DNA from: Onchocerca lupi
Taxonomy: Eukaryota > Nematoda > Chromadorea > Rhabditida > Onchocercidae
Direction: 5' to 3'
DNA: 64,000 nucleotides
Assembly (NCBI GenBank): GCA_028564675.1
Contig: JAOVVO010000084.1
Location: 62,001 to 126,000, forward strand
This document shows, piece by piece, positions 24,900-37,128 of the stretch. The notes beneath the pieces are model-generated. The model made no database searches. It saw nothing but the letters and a program-made list of their open reading frames with translations, and had not been told where the DNA came from. The stretch's first letter is position 1. Each line of letters opens with the position of its first letter. A program made the translations under genes and the position numbers.

Positions 24900-27800
24900 G
24901 CTTTCCAGGCTCACTTTACTGATTACTATCGTCCATCAACCCACTTACCAAATATATGGGTGAGAGAGACAGAATGGGGTTTTCAGTTTAAAAAGAGTAT
25001 TATTCTTCGTATATACTGAAATCCAGTCAATGAAGAGCTGATAATCGTTCAGCAATAATTCTTACGAATGTTTAGAACTGCAAAACCTCTGAAGGAGACT
25101 TGCACAGCAGTACCAGCACTCATTGGACAACAAAATATAACGCTTTCCAGCAATATTAGTTCAGAAGCCGAAAACATGAGGTGACATCACACCTGAAATA
25201 CAGCAAGGCTTTTAGAATTAAATTGTTAAAAAGAGTTTAAGATGTGAATTCGGATATTTAAAATTTCATAAACCGAATATGCGACTGACCACAACTTTTT
25301 AATCTTTTTCATATAATGTCACTTCCTCTATTACCCCCCTTCCCCAGTTCTGAGTTCTTTGAAATAACAGCCCGTTGATACTAACCAACTGGAAGAACTA
25401 TCCATAGACAACTTTTGTGATTACAGGAATTTGCAATATGTAAATGTCATTATTATAATTAGGAAATTCTATATAACTGCAAAATCCGGGATTCTTCATT
25501 TTAATTCTTACCAATGATCTCATTTTTCCGCTTCACAAAATCTCTTAGTCCTAATTCCCATCGAACATGACTTGTCTTGTCTCCTTTATCTCAGCTGGGA
25601 ACCACTCCATACAGCAATAAGACTTCATAAAAAAACAAGACTAAATACCCCAAAGCCTGCTTCTCGTTCTTAGAGCTAAACACTGACTTCAATTCTGTAA
25701 CTTCCAGAATCGACTTCATGATCTATGTAGATTATCTCACTATGAAATATGCATTGACAGTACTCTGAAAGGTGCACAGACAAATTATCCCTAAGTATCC
25801 GCAAATTTAACCTTAGTGAACGTCGGACAAGATAGAGTATTTCCTCCTGAAAACTTATGTTGGTCACTTGACTATTTTATTTTATTGCCCTACAGATCAA
25901 GCTGGTGATAGTTGAACTGCTTGGTCATTGATGATCAACCTGTAATATATTTTGGTATTTGCTTAAAATTTGCAAAACAGTGCGGTTGTGATTTTAGCAT
26001 CTCTGACTGATATCTTACTAAAATTATCAAGCGCTCTTCCTCGGGAACTCGGGAGCTCGAAGTACTTCGGTAATTTACACGAGTTTTGTATAAATGCATA
26101 TTAGTGTCACTGTACTGCAAAAGAAACAACCATTAAATTATTGTTGATGCCTAGAATATCATCCAATTAGACATTTCAAAACTACAGCAGAAAGGAAAGG
26201 AAGAAAAGAAATTACGGAGGAAGAAGGGATAAGAAGACAATGACCGGGGCAAGTTGTCACATTGTCATTGGAAGATATTTGATAATGAATTATTCGAGAA
26301 TCGTCAAAATCCAAATCAATGAATGAATGAATGAGGAATGAAATAATTAGCTTTAATGTTAAGGATTATCTGCATACTTGTTTTTACGTCACTTTTAAAA
26401 TTGGCAGCCTATTTTTTTATGATAACATGAAATACGATATGATAACTGTGATCAGGCGTTAATGAAAAGTGTATTATAATGAAAAAGACGTCGGAGAATT
26501 TAAAATGGGGACAGAAGTTCAGTACAAGCAAACCCTCTTTGTATATCCTATCCTCCTTCTGAATGCATGTTTGAGTACATGCATGCATTTCGGCTGCATA
26601 GATCAATGCATACCTACTATATGCATGCATTGCAAACAAAATGTATAGACAGAAGCAAACAAGCATCTCATGCATATGTATCTGTTTACAATGGTGGCTA
26701 TTTATATGCTTAGTTATATTGGTTTAAAAAAAACTGGTGAAGCGAGAGAGTGGTCCGTCTTCTTCTAAAAGATGTTATATTATCACTCCTGATCAGACAG
26801 AGATAACATCTATCTCTCAGAAATGGCAACAGAAACAGAAGCTAACCGGAAGCGGCTTTTTTAATGAAAGAATGTGGAAGAGAAATAAGCTAGACAGAAT
26901 AATACATCAAGCTACAACTAACTGCTAAGCTCACGAAGCTCCTTGTCACTGCAATCACTCTTCAAGTATCTTTCAGCATCAGTAGCAAACTTAATCTGTT
27001 TCAGTTCTTTCAGCCATCATCAGCTAGGATCACCGCGGAATCCTAAACTTTGGTAACCAAATTTAATGAATGAAATGAAGCGAAAAAGGAAGTGAATTTT
27101 CTTAAAACTAAAATAAAAAACATTTTTGCCGTTAAAATATCTGCTTTTTAAAATGCCGTTGCACATTGATTCTATGAAAGATGTCTAAAATGTCAAAAAA
27201 AAAAAAAAAAAAAAAAAAAAAGAAAAAAAGAAAATCCAGGACCAGTTAGTGTATTTTACCAAATAATACGAATTGTGCCACATCTTCACTTCCTCTTTTT
27301 TTTTTTCCTGTTGTCACGGGTTCAATCTCATTTGAGGCTCTTTCTAATTTTCATATATGACCAAGCTGCAATAACGGAATTAAAGATAAAGACATGAAAC
27401 TAATGAAAATTTTGGAACAAAGTTGAAACTTTGTTCAAAGACAGTTATTTAACCAAAAATTGATGAAGCATGATGTGCTATCTCTCAGGCTGTGTTTTAC
27501 AATTTTTGATTTAAAAAGACGAATAATTGGAAATCGACAACTTCGGAATTAAAATCATTATTGGCGATAAATGACGAGGATGAAAATACACATAAAAGTA
27601 ACTGTAGCATTCGTGGAGGGTACGCCAAGTGTATTAAAATATTTTGATATAGATTTCAGGCTGTCAAATAGTAGTGGTTACCTACTGATGTTAAGCTATT
27701 ATTTAGATCCAGGAAAAGTGATAAAGCAACAAGAAAAAGTTTCTAAGTAATGAATATACTTCCTCCATCCATCAATAATTATTCAGAGTTTGTACTTAAT

Positions 27801-30800
27801 TCACATCAATGGCTGAAGGGAATAAGTGAATGTACGATGTACTTTACTCTAAATCAAGCATTTAATTATCGAAGTATGGAATTCGGATCCATGTATGTGT
27901 GTGTCTTTTTTTTACAATTTACATCTATTCATGTCGAGAACTATTTTCTAATTACATCCGAAAAAAACTTGTTTTAAATTTCCTAAAGGAAAATAATTCC
28001 CCATTTACTTAAATATTGGTTAATTCATAATAGTTCCAATTGAAGCAAACAGCAATTCAGTACCACTAAAGAACAATTCGAGATCCCCCTTATTTATTTG
28101 TGTTCAGTTGCTAGTAAAATGATGAGATCCAGAAAAAGAAGTAAAAGGTTTCATTATGAACGAAAATTTCATGGCAAAAAAAAAACGAAAAAAAACTGCA
28201 ACATCAAACACGAAATGAGATATATTCCACAACAACGATACTTTCAAAATTCGGAAAGGATAAGAAATAGTGAGTAGTCACACTGCCAAAATTTCGACAA
28301 TCAGTAAATAAAAATAATGGTAAAATCCAGAAGCTCCATAACAATCCATTAGCATCATCATCTGCAGCAGCTCGAAAGATTCAAAAAAACTCTATAGCAA
28401 TGATCTAGAAGTTGCATCAAAATACTAAAAACACTAGACTATTATCAATTTCCTGATAGTCTACATGACATTAGTCGTCCAACCGATTAATTTATTCCAT
28501 TCATTCATCTATCAGTGAAATCCAAAGATTTATTTACTTCACGTGAAAGCGGCATGATATGAGCAAAGAACGATGTTCGCCCTTAGAAGCTCATAATGCA
28601 ACGAATTTCATACATCAGGAAAAACTTCATCAAACATGACAAAAACTTATCACCAATCAAACAGCCTTGTATGCGTCAGCAAGAAAAAAGTTGGAAAAGT
28701 ATGAATTGAGGCGATGATGGAAGAGAACAGAATTTGTGAACAAAACGATTAGTGTGATATGCCTGGTGCTGCACAATTCAAACTACAAAGTCGAAAAAAC
28801 AAAGAGGACAGCTGCTTTCCCTCATCAACCCATCACTATCCGAAGAATACGGCCATTTCTTCTCTTGCCAAATGATAATTCACACCTTTCATCACATCAG
28901 TATTGCGACTATTACACCTAAAACAGCCCTTAGCATTTTGAAAATTCTTAATTCTTCTAAATGAATTTCAAATAAACGGAGATGATGAACTAAGTGTGTT
29001 TCGGAACACAGCTTTATAGAAATAATCTTACGCCAAGCAATCTTCTCTCAGTAGAGCATAAGTCCGAAATTTTTAGTATTTCTATTAAATTTACACAATA
29101 AAAATCTGATCATATATTATAGGGGCGTAAATTACGGAAAATTTTATTAATCATTCATGAAGCATTTTCAGTTCAGTGAACTCAACCACTTTCACATATG
29201 TATGATTCAACTACGACGCACCACTTTCACATATGGCTCATACAGTTTAAAATTCCATCATTTTACTGTTATTCCACTAAAGTCATCTTTGATAACTATA
29301 TACTTAAATTCGGTTAGCTTGTCAGTGGATCAAATCTTTCAAATTCAGTGAATTTCCATGTTGATTAGTCAGAATAGTTGCTAAAAAAAAAAAAGTAAAC
29401 TATATATACGTACATAAAATGCTACGGAATCATCTAAATGAAAATTCATACTTTTTTATCAAGAAAAGTTACTGTTAAGTGCTCTTTTTGTTGATATTTT
29501 AAATTCAATTTTAGAATGTTATAATCTTTTGAAGATCTACTATCCTTGTTACTACAAAAAAGGAAGAACATCAACTTTCTAATTTTTTTTCTTTTTTATT
29601 TCCTGTAATTACTACAAAAGTTTCTTCATTTCCCCTCTTCTCAGTTTTTTGTCTATCTTTAAGGAAATGTTGCTGGAAGCATGGATCATAAGTGTATACT
29701 TGTTTTATTGCATAAGTTATCAATATAATTAAGTCAATATTACACATATATTATTATGGCAAAAGTTAGTCATAGGAAGGAGAAAAAGCGGATGTCTGAA
29801 GGAATTGTATGAGAAGGAATCAAGGAAGCCAGATGACCACTGTTAAAACTTTCGATTTTGGAAGGCAATTATGACTCAATAGCAATACTTTCATTGTGTC
29901 ATATTTCCACAAGCATAAGCAAGCAAACACAATATCATATACCATAAAAAATAAAAAAAATTTTTCTTTCACTTTAGCCACGTTTTTTTAAGACATTAAA
30001 CTAATTAAACACTGTATAATGAGAGCAAAGTGCAAAGGGAAATCCTCAAAATATTTAGCATCTGAATACTGTTTAAAAGCAAGAAACAATTTTCGAAAAA
30101 AAAAAAATTCATGTACTTTACTATTAAAATAATTTTTATGCTTCTGTTCCTTACCTCACATGATTGGGTCATTCATCCGCTGACTTATGATAAAGAACAG
30201 CAGCATAGAAGCATCATTTCATGGTAAAACTTGAAATATTTGGTGAGTCTGTGTACTGCTGGATGTAATAAAATTTTATGAAGACTTCGAACATTTTGAT
30301 TCGGTTTATGGCATGAGCAAACTTGGGAAAAAAAATGGATCGAATAATTTTACGATTATGTGGATTTTGTAAAATCCGATAAATGAAAAACCGAGAAATC
30401 TTCTTCTCAACCTGAGCCTGCCAAATATATTTGAGAAAAGCATAAAAATAATAATTTCCACAAAGAAGCCTTATTGCTTACAGAGATTCCTTTTGAGATC
30501 ATTGACCAGAGATGAAATGTTAGATTTCAAGAATTAAGAAAAAAGAAATGCATCTTTGCTCAGCAAAGATGCAATAGATCTATCAGCATAAAAATTCATT
30601 AAATTTAGAAAATTAGTAACAAACTATTGAAATTGACACTGGTACAAGTTATGCATATAGTCATCCTAATAATATAAAACAATATTAAAAAAGGCATCAA
30701 CAACCAGAAAAGATTCGAATGGGCAATATTTAAACTACTTACTGTAAATGTCTAAATCCTCAACTGATACTGGTCCCGGGACCTTCGGAATCGTTTTTGT

Positions 30801-30970
30801 TTTCGTTATTCAACTGGCTCGATTTTCATAATGATGATAACTCTTTTTCGGAAAGATCAATTTTACAAAAACGTTTTTCACTCTTTGCTCATTCTCAACT
30901 CTCTCTTTCGAATGAACTGTTTACACTGATAAGAATGCCATTTGATAACACGGATAACTGAGGAGTGAGT
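24900..30970. other. Region upstream of mbk-1, no recognised gene
   Basis: AT-rich and without recognised coding sequence. Minus-strand open frames at 25676-25867 and 25935-26129 (the latter with SSSRVPEEERLIILVRYQSE) could be noncoding 5' exons of mbk-1 or chance. A 10-bp perfect stem with a 2-nt loop lies at 27415-27436, a 27-A run at 27195-27221, a 16-bp direct repeat (accactttcacatatg) at 29185 and 29220, and a 25-nt near-perfect palindrome at 30549-30573. Confidence 0.45.
27195..27221. repeat. 27-base A run
   Basis: Uninterrupted A homopolymer in the gap upstream of mbk-1, followed by a short A-rich tail; length is prone to sequencing error. Confidence 0.9.
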
Positions 30971-31057
30971 CAGTCTTGATCGCTTGATTCTGGGCTACAC
31001 CGATGTTTCATGGACTGTAACGTACACTTCGTATTTTGCCCTATTTCATTAGATGGT

Positions 31058-31465
31058 TTAGTGTTTTTCAAACTGATTGTTTCGATAAATTAGTGCAAGT
31101 GTTTCGTGAAATTTTCGGAAGACAAGGAAAAATGCATAAAAAAGAACCATAATGGTGAGAAAGTGAGATAAAGGCAAAAGCTGAATTGTCTCATTCTGCA
31201 GCAATTTATAGCAGTACCTCATTCTGTATGCTGAGCTTCTGACAATAATAAAAGCCAAGATAAATAGTCCGAGTAGTGTAAAAATGCTGATTTCAGGATG
31301 CAGTGTTCTCATTCCAGGATATTTTAGCCACAAAAACAAGAACGTTACATAATAAGGAAGATGTGGTGACCTAACTAAAATAGGGATCGGGATGGTGTCA
31401 CATTTCGTTGATTCAAACAGAACTTGGTGGTGGTGGTGGCGGTAATACTTAAGCGATGATGTCAT
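31058..31465 (-). CDS. Unsupported 135-codon open frame, hydrophobic
   Basis: A single uninterrupted minus-strand frame with two hydrophobic segments (around FTLLGLFILAFIIV and FLTIMVLFYAFFLVF). There is no recognised family and no introns. Its start is a plain ATG on a His-rich GGT/CAC repeat. It lies in the long gap between mbk-1 and the secreted-protein gene. It may be an orphan membrane protein, or chance, since hydrophobic residues are over-produced by T-rich DNA. Confidence 0.2.
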   Translation of the reverse strand: MTSSLKYYRHHHHQVLFESTKCDTIPIPILVRSPHLPYYVTFLFLWLKYPGMRTLHPEISIFTLLGLFILAFIIVRSSAYRMRYCYKLLQNETIQLLPLSHFLTIMVLFYAFFLVFRKFHETLALIYRNNQFEKH

Positions 31466-32129
31466 GATTCACAAGTGACACCAAGATATCAGTTTCAATA
31501 AATGATCAATCAATCATACACTGGAGAACATAAAAAGGAAAAAAAAACATCGAATTGCTGACTGATACATCGTGGCTGGGAGAGAACGATGGAATGGAAC
31601 AGCTGACCATTATTCTGAATCATGTATATAAATTTCACCAATCAAGATGAGCAATATCTTTCGGAAAAGTGCATCGGGAATGCCGGAAGTAGTGGAGTGC
31701 AGTCTGGGATAAATTGATGTTTTAGATGAGATGAATCATTTACATACATCTTTCTACTGATTCAAAACGATATTCTCTGGTGCTGCTGCAGCTGAATCTT
31801 TTCTAAATGTCAATCATTAATCATTCCTGTATAATGTTAAAAAATGAAATTACAATTCATTTGCAAAACAGAAGTTAGAATTCTGAGTCCAGTTTACGAT
31901 ATGGATGCAGCATAAATAAGCTAATTCAAGTTAACGTAAAGTGGCATCAAAAGATGAGAAGGAAATCACATATACAAAAAAACAAAGTCTGCTTTATGCA
32001 CAAATGTTATAATAACGGATTGTGGCAGAAAAAAAAAAGAGATTCTATGGATTCAAGGAATCCTGCAGTACCAGCAATATGATAATTATGCCGGAATGCA
32101 AGTGGAAAAACTGTAAGGTGGCTGCAGTT

Positions 32130-33310
32130 AACTGTTGAGTACGGGGAGATAGTTCACGGGGATTATCGTATTTGAGTAGAAAGCCACTGCAAAAGAAAGG
32201 ACGACTGCAGGCAAGTAGTTGGAATGGCCTACAACTGCACTCACTGATAACGCAGCACGATGTTCATCTGCGGATGGCCCGCCGGACGGATGGACGGATG
32301 AGACTGGAGCAGACATGTTGTGTTGAGTTCGTGGCAAGACAAAGCAATGCAAGGGTGGTAACGTCGTCTGCCGACTCGGACAAACTGATGGGTAATGCGA
32401 CTTGTTCAGTGTCGCTTGTGCCGCCGCCACCACTGCTGCTACTATTACGACGACGAAGAATAAGAAGGAGGGACGACGCTTCGGATGGTGGCAGATGTAG
32501 TGCTCCGGGAAGGGGCACCACATCGATCGATGTAAGGGGAGGCACGACGAGGTGCAAGTACCGCGTGGCATATCATGTCGTGAGTGCAGAAGACGCGGGA
32601 GGATCGGTCGACGATTGCGAGAGAGAGAATGCCGATCAGCAGCAGCTCAGAGACAATCCATGAAATATTGTCCCTCTATTAGATGAAGAGAAACAAGAGT
32701 AGAAAAGGTAGGTAGTCGTTTCAGAAGGTCGAGAATCCCCCTCTCCCTTCTCTCTATCTGGTTGATAGGGTTTAGAGAGGTTTTGTTTCGGCGTCTGTTT
32801 GGTGTGTGTAGTGCTGAGCGCGCATATATGTGCGTGCATATGTGTGTGTGTCTGTCTGTATCTGTGCATGCCCGCATGCTTCGTTCGGGATGTCTCGATT
32901 CAGTTGATCGTAGTTGGTTGATAAAGCTGAATTCCGCGAGTAAAGGCAGGAAGGGAAGGAATGGTGTCATTGAAAGAGGCGCCGATCAAAGGTTTTCCTT
33001 GCAATACAGGGGACGCAGCATGCAGTGGTTGAAAGTGAAGCTGCAGTACAGTTTGCTAGCTTCTGACTGGATGGAATACAGCTGTAAACGAGTAAACCTG
33101 GACTTGCACAAATGCGTTATTCACTGCTGCATCCACCTTTTCTTGTATGTAGTGTGTGCTTTCATTTTTTCTCTGCTTATTAAATGCATTGATTTGCACA
33201 ATCTGCGCTTCGCAATAAAATTGTGGAGTAGATTAGAAGTGAAATGCAATGTTGAATTCTGTACACTCGATTTGAAGCGCAGAACGAGAAATGCAAATAT
33301 GATTTGATCC
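32130..33310. promoter_or_regulatory. GC-rich island between divergent genes
   Basis: Clearly GC-richer than the surroundings, above all 32280-32620, with GCC/GTC and CGA repeats and a GT-rich microsatellite at 32836-32862. Open frames of 100-180 codons overlap on both strands (plus 32172-32663 and 32762-33307, minus 32128-32571), which is what GC-rich noncoding DNA gives. None has a recognised motif. One minus frame has a hydrophobic FVVVIVAAVVAAA run made by the trinucleotide repeat. The island lies between mbk-1 (minus) and the secreted-protein gene (plus). I read it as a promoter or 5' UTR region, possibly a distant first exon of mbk-1. Confidence 0.4.
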
Positions 33311-36300
33311 CAAGGACAAGTGTTTGAACAAGCTTCAGGCTGCTTTTTAGATGAATAACAGCACTATTAACGACCAATTAATAATAGGCTCCCCACTTTG
33401 CAATTCAAAAAATTGCTATTCAGCCATCTTTCAGTACGACTACTCGGTCAGAGGTCTTAACGAAAAATCGATGAATTCTCACATGCACTTCTTTGGTTTG
33501 CATGCAGAAGATTCCTGCTGTTTATCGAAACGTACGCATTAATGTAAAAGAAAGCGAATTTATACCACCATACCCTGCAAATGCTGTCCATTTCATTAGC
33601 CATTGCCAGACTGCAGAAATATTTCTCGAAAGATCTGTGCAGTCAGGATTACATTAAGTCCATTGATGTTTTCACGGAAAAGGTACCAGTCTGAAATGTG
33701 ATTCTTGAATCGAAATAATGAAGTGCTTTTGTAAAACATGAGTTTTTCTTTTAATCTAATATACTGTTGAGCTATTTCAATGATGATCAAGAACTGCAAA
33801 ATCGTCAAGACGTCAGAACAGTTCAAAGTTGAAATTAGATGGGAATGAACCACTAAAAATAGGGAGTATAGATACCAATACCCCAAACTTTTTTTTTGAA
33901 TATGATATCAGTATCATTAATATTATTATTATATTTCAAATTATTTGATATCTCTGCATGTTATAAAAAGATTTCGTGTTATGAATTATTTTGATCATAC
34001 TACAATCATAGATTTCCATTTCATTTTGTTGCAGTCGCAATTGAGCCCTTATTTTTGCGATTCGCCATTAGCTTGGATGACGAATCGCGAAAAACATTCA
34101 TCCACGGTTTGTAGCATGCTCTTTTTGTGTCAACTTCATATATATCTTTTGATTTGAAAATAAATATCCATGTAAATATAGCATATTACAATTTGAATCC
34201 ACGTATTTCTTAAGTTCAGTTCAGTTTTAAGATCTATTTTATCCGCCTAAAAATCCAAAAGTGGTTTTGATTGAAACAATACACTGCTGAGGAGAATCTT
34301 AACCTGAACACTTCCCAAATAGTTGGTTGCAATTTCTGAGTCATGCTTTTCTCAATCATTTAAAAAAAAGGACATTTTTGTACCTTTTTGGGAGAAAATT
34401 TTGTTCCAAAAGGATTACGCTGAATATCTGAAAACGTATTGCAGTACGCTTTTCAGTATGCAACACATGAATGCGATTAAATATTAACATCCCGAAGGAA
34501 ATAAATTCATGATTTCAATCCCTCTGTGGTGTCTGTTCAGATTGTTGATGATTATTCCAAAAGAAGGTTTTAGTTATTTATTATAAAAGTTTTCAAGAAT
34601 AGTTGTTCCCTTAAATGGTGGATGAATAAAGTTTGGCAGCAAATTCTGCTGAAAGAGAATTTACTGTAGGAGCAGTCCGGCATCTATTCGGTAGCAGTTC
34701 ATTCTCATGCAGGCAGCGGTAGAGTGGTCGACCTGATTATCCAATGACCGCTGATATGCCGTACATTTCTTACACAAATGTATTAATATATAATATATGT
34801 CGACGTTTCCTTCGAGAGCAACAACCTATTTTTGAACTGTTTTTGACGAAAATTGTAATTCATTTACTCACTTTCGAATTCATTTTTTCAAGAAATTCCA
34901 CCATTTGCTATTGTTTTTCCACTGAATTGGATGCTTTTTTTTCTAATATTTCAAGTCTTTATGCTCTTATCTTTTCATCATAATTTTATTCCCAATATAT
35001 ATAGCTTTATGAATACCGTAGTGGTGAAAAGGAAAATATATCGTTTGGTATTTGATTGTAGTTTAATGGTTACGGCACAGCTTAATGTATGTGACATCAA
35101 AATCTCCTTTCATATACTGCTCTATCTGGTGTGCAGTCGGTCGGATGATACATGATGTTAATGAGTGGAAAAGTTGCGTATTCCCAGAAATTTATTGTGG
35201 CAGCTTTTTAGTCTTTAATGAAATATATATGGTTTATCACTTGTAACTAACTGTATGTGTTCAAATGAGGTTTGCATTAAGACCAAAAAATCTGAAAACT
35301 TCATAATAATTTCATTTCCACTCGGCTTTTTCAACTGCTTAAAAAAAAAAAGAAAAACATATCACTGTAAAAGATATATACCAAACGATTTCGTTGTTGA
35401 GAAAATAAGGTCAATCAACATCGCATACTCAGATTTTGAACATGAAACATTTGCTCGAACTTTTTTCATCTAATTAGCAAATTTCTTAATTTTTGATAAT
35501 TTGCAAAAGCTTTCCTAACCGACAGATTAAAAAAAGGAGGGAAATTTGCAAAGAATGTAACAGAACTGTGAAGTTTCAGACTCGTTCAATTATACCATTT
35601 TTTCATCAAACAATATCGGATATTTTCGGTGTGCATAAAAGACTCTTTATGAGTACAAAATTTTTGAAACAGTAGTCTAAACTTTCCGTACGTGATTCTG
35701 TGAAGCTGAATCTGTGGAATTTTTGCCAAATTTAAAGAAAAAAATCCAATCCTAAACTATTACTTGATTTGTTAATCCAATCCCAAACTACTATTTGATT
35801 TGTAGGCAAAAATGAAGATCAACAATCTCTTTTTTATGTGCTCTTAAATTTTTCCTTTTTCAGTCCTCCGAATTCTTTCTTAGGAATACCGTGCAAGCAG
35901 CTTGATCATCATGGTATTTAATAATTGAATTTTAACTTCTTTCATAGAAAAAAAAAAAAGGTTTAGAATTAAAAAATAGCAAGGAAATGTGAAATGGAAC
36001 TGATCAATGTTACTTCTTTTGGACCCTTTATCTACAGCAGTTAAGATCGCTTACTGTAAGGACTATAGGATGGTATGATTTGATCATGCAGAACATACAG
36101 TAATCGATTTGAAGTTATATTGTACAAGCAAATGTTCGATATGTATTCAAATAATAAATATAAAAATGAAAAAACAAATTTATGCAGTCATCGAAGTGCT
36201 CATGAAAGATGATTTTCTTCATACTGGTTAAAAAAGAGCTTTAAATCATTGTCCGTAAAAAAGGATTTGAAATGATTCCAGATGTGACACAGTTTTAAGT

Positions 36301-37126
36301 ATATAGGGCGACGATGGGACAATTACCAAAAGAGTTCATTAGAATTGATGATAATACTAAAATAGTTCATTTTATATTTTCACATTACTTCGATATCACG
36401 AATAACATCCCAGAATTGCACACCAGATTATTTGTTCTAGCGATGACTGAGTTACGTATTTTCGAATTTCCAAGCAGATCTTTCAAATTTAACATTGCCT
36501 CACAGAGGGAAAACAGGTATTTGATATTAGAATACGGCGAGATATTTATCAGAAAGCTTCCAACAAATTGACATGATACTGCGATCTTTATTGGTTGAGA
36601 TTTAGAGGCTCCATAACAGTGAGAACTTAGCAAACTGCGAACGGAAGGAAGTGATTTTAGGATAATATCATGAATCCTTCAAAAGATGAATATATAATCA
36701 ATCACGATACGCAGTCATAAATTTCCACAATCAGATTATACCGGACATTCTCGTTATAATTTACGGAATTAATAAAGTTTTATCTTCTATTTCTTTCTTT
36801 CAAATTCCAATATCTTAGATTTAATTGGCGATGGTGGAAATTTCTTAATTAAATAGAAGTTGTTCTTTAGTAAGTTCCATAATTAGCATAAGTTTTGAAT
36901 ATGTAAACGGCATAAATTGCATAAGTGAGATATCAGCATAAACTTTGTTAACGGAAGTTGTTTCGCATTGCCGTGAAGGACGCGTGAGGAAGAAAGATTC
37001 GTGTGAAGCTTATCTCTCGAAATTTCAGTGTTAAAAGTTGATATGTAACAGTCCGAAAAATTCATTCATTCCGACACTGTTATTTTATACAAAAATTTAT
37101 TTTTCTTTCAAAGCATATATTTGCAG
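33311..37126. other. Gene-free stretch before the secreted-protein gene
   Basis: AT-rich. An 85-codon open frame at 36314-36571 has no recognised family. A 31-bp tandem duplication is at 35743-35804. The last bases (atttgcag, to 37126) form a good trans-splice or splice acceptor just before the ATG at 37129. Confidence 0.45.
35743..35804 (+). repeat. 31-bp tandem duplication
   Basis: Two adjacent copies starting aatccaatcc, with four or so substitutions between them; noncoding. Confidence 0.8.
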
Positions 37127-37128
37127 AA

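Noticed and set aside
32128..32571. Minus-strand frame with an apparent signal peptide (FVVVIVAAVVAAA)
   Set aside because: The hydrophobic run is the reverse reading of a GAC/GGC-type repeat, not a convincing secretion signal, and the rest has no recognised domain.
32172..32663. 163-codon plus-strand frame in the GC-rich island as a gene
   Set aside because: The other strand is also open over the same bases, the sequence is repeat-driven (poly-Leu and poly-Arg from trinucleotides), and no family motif is present.
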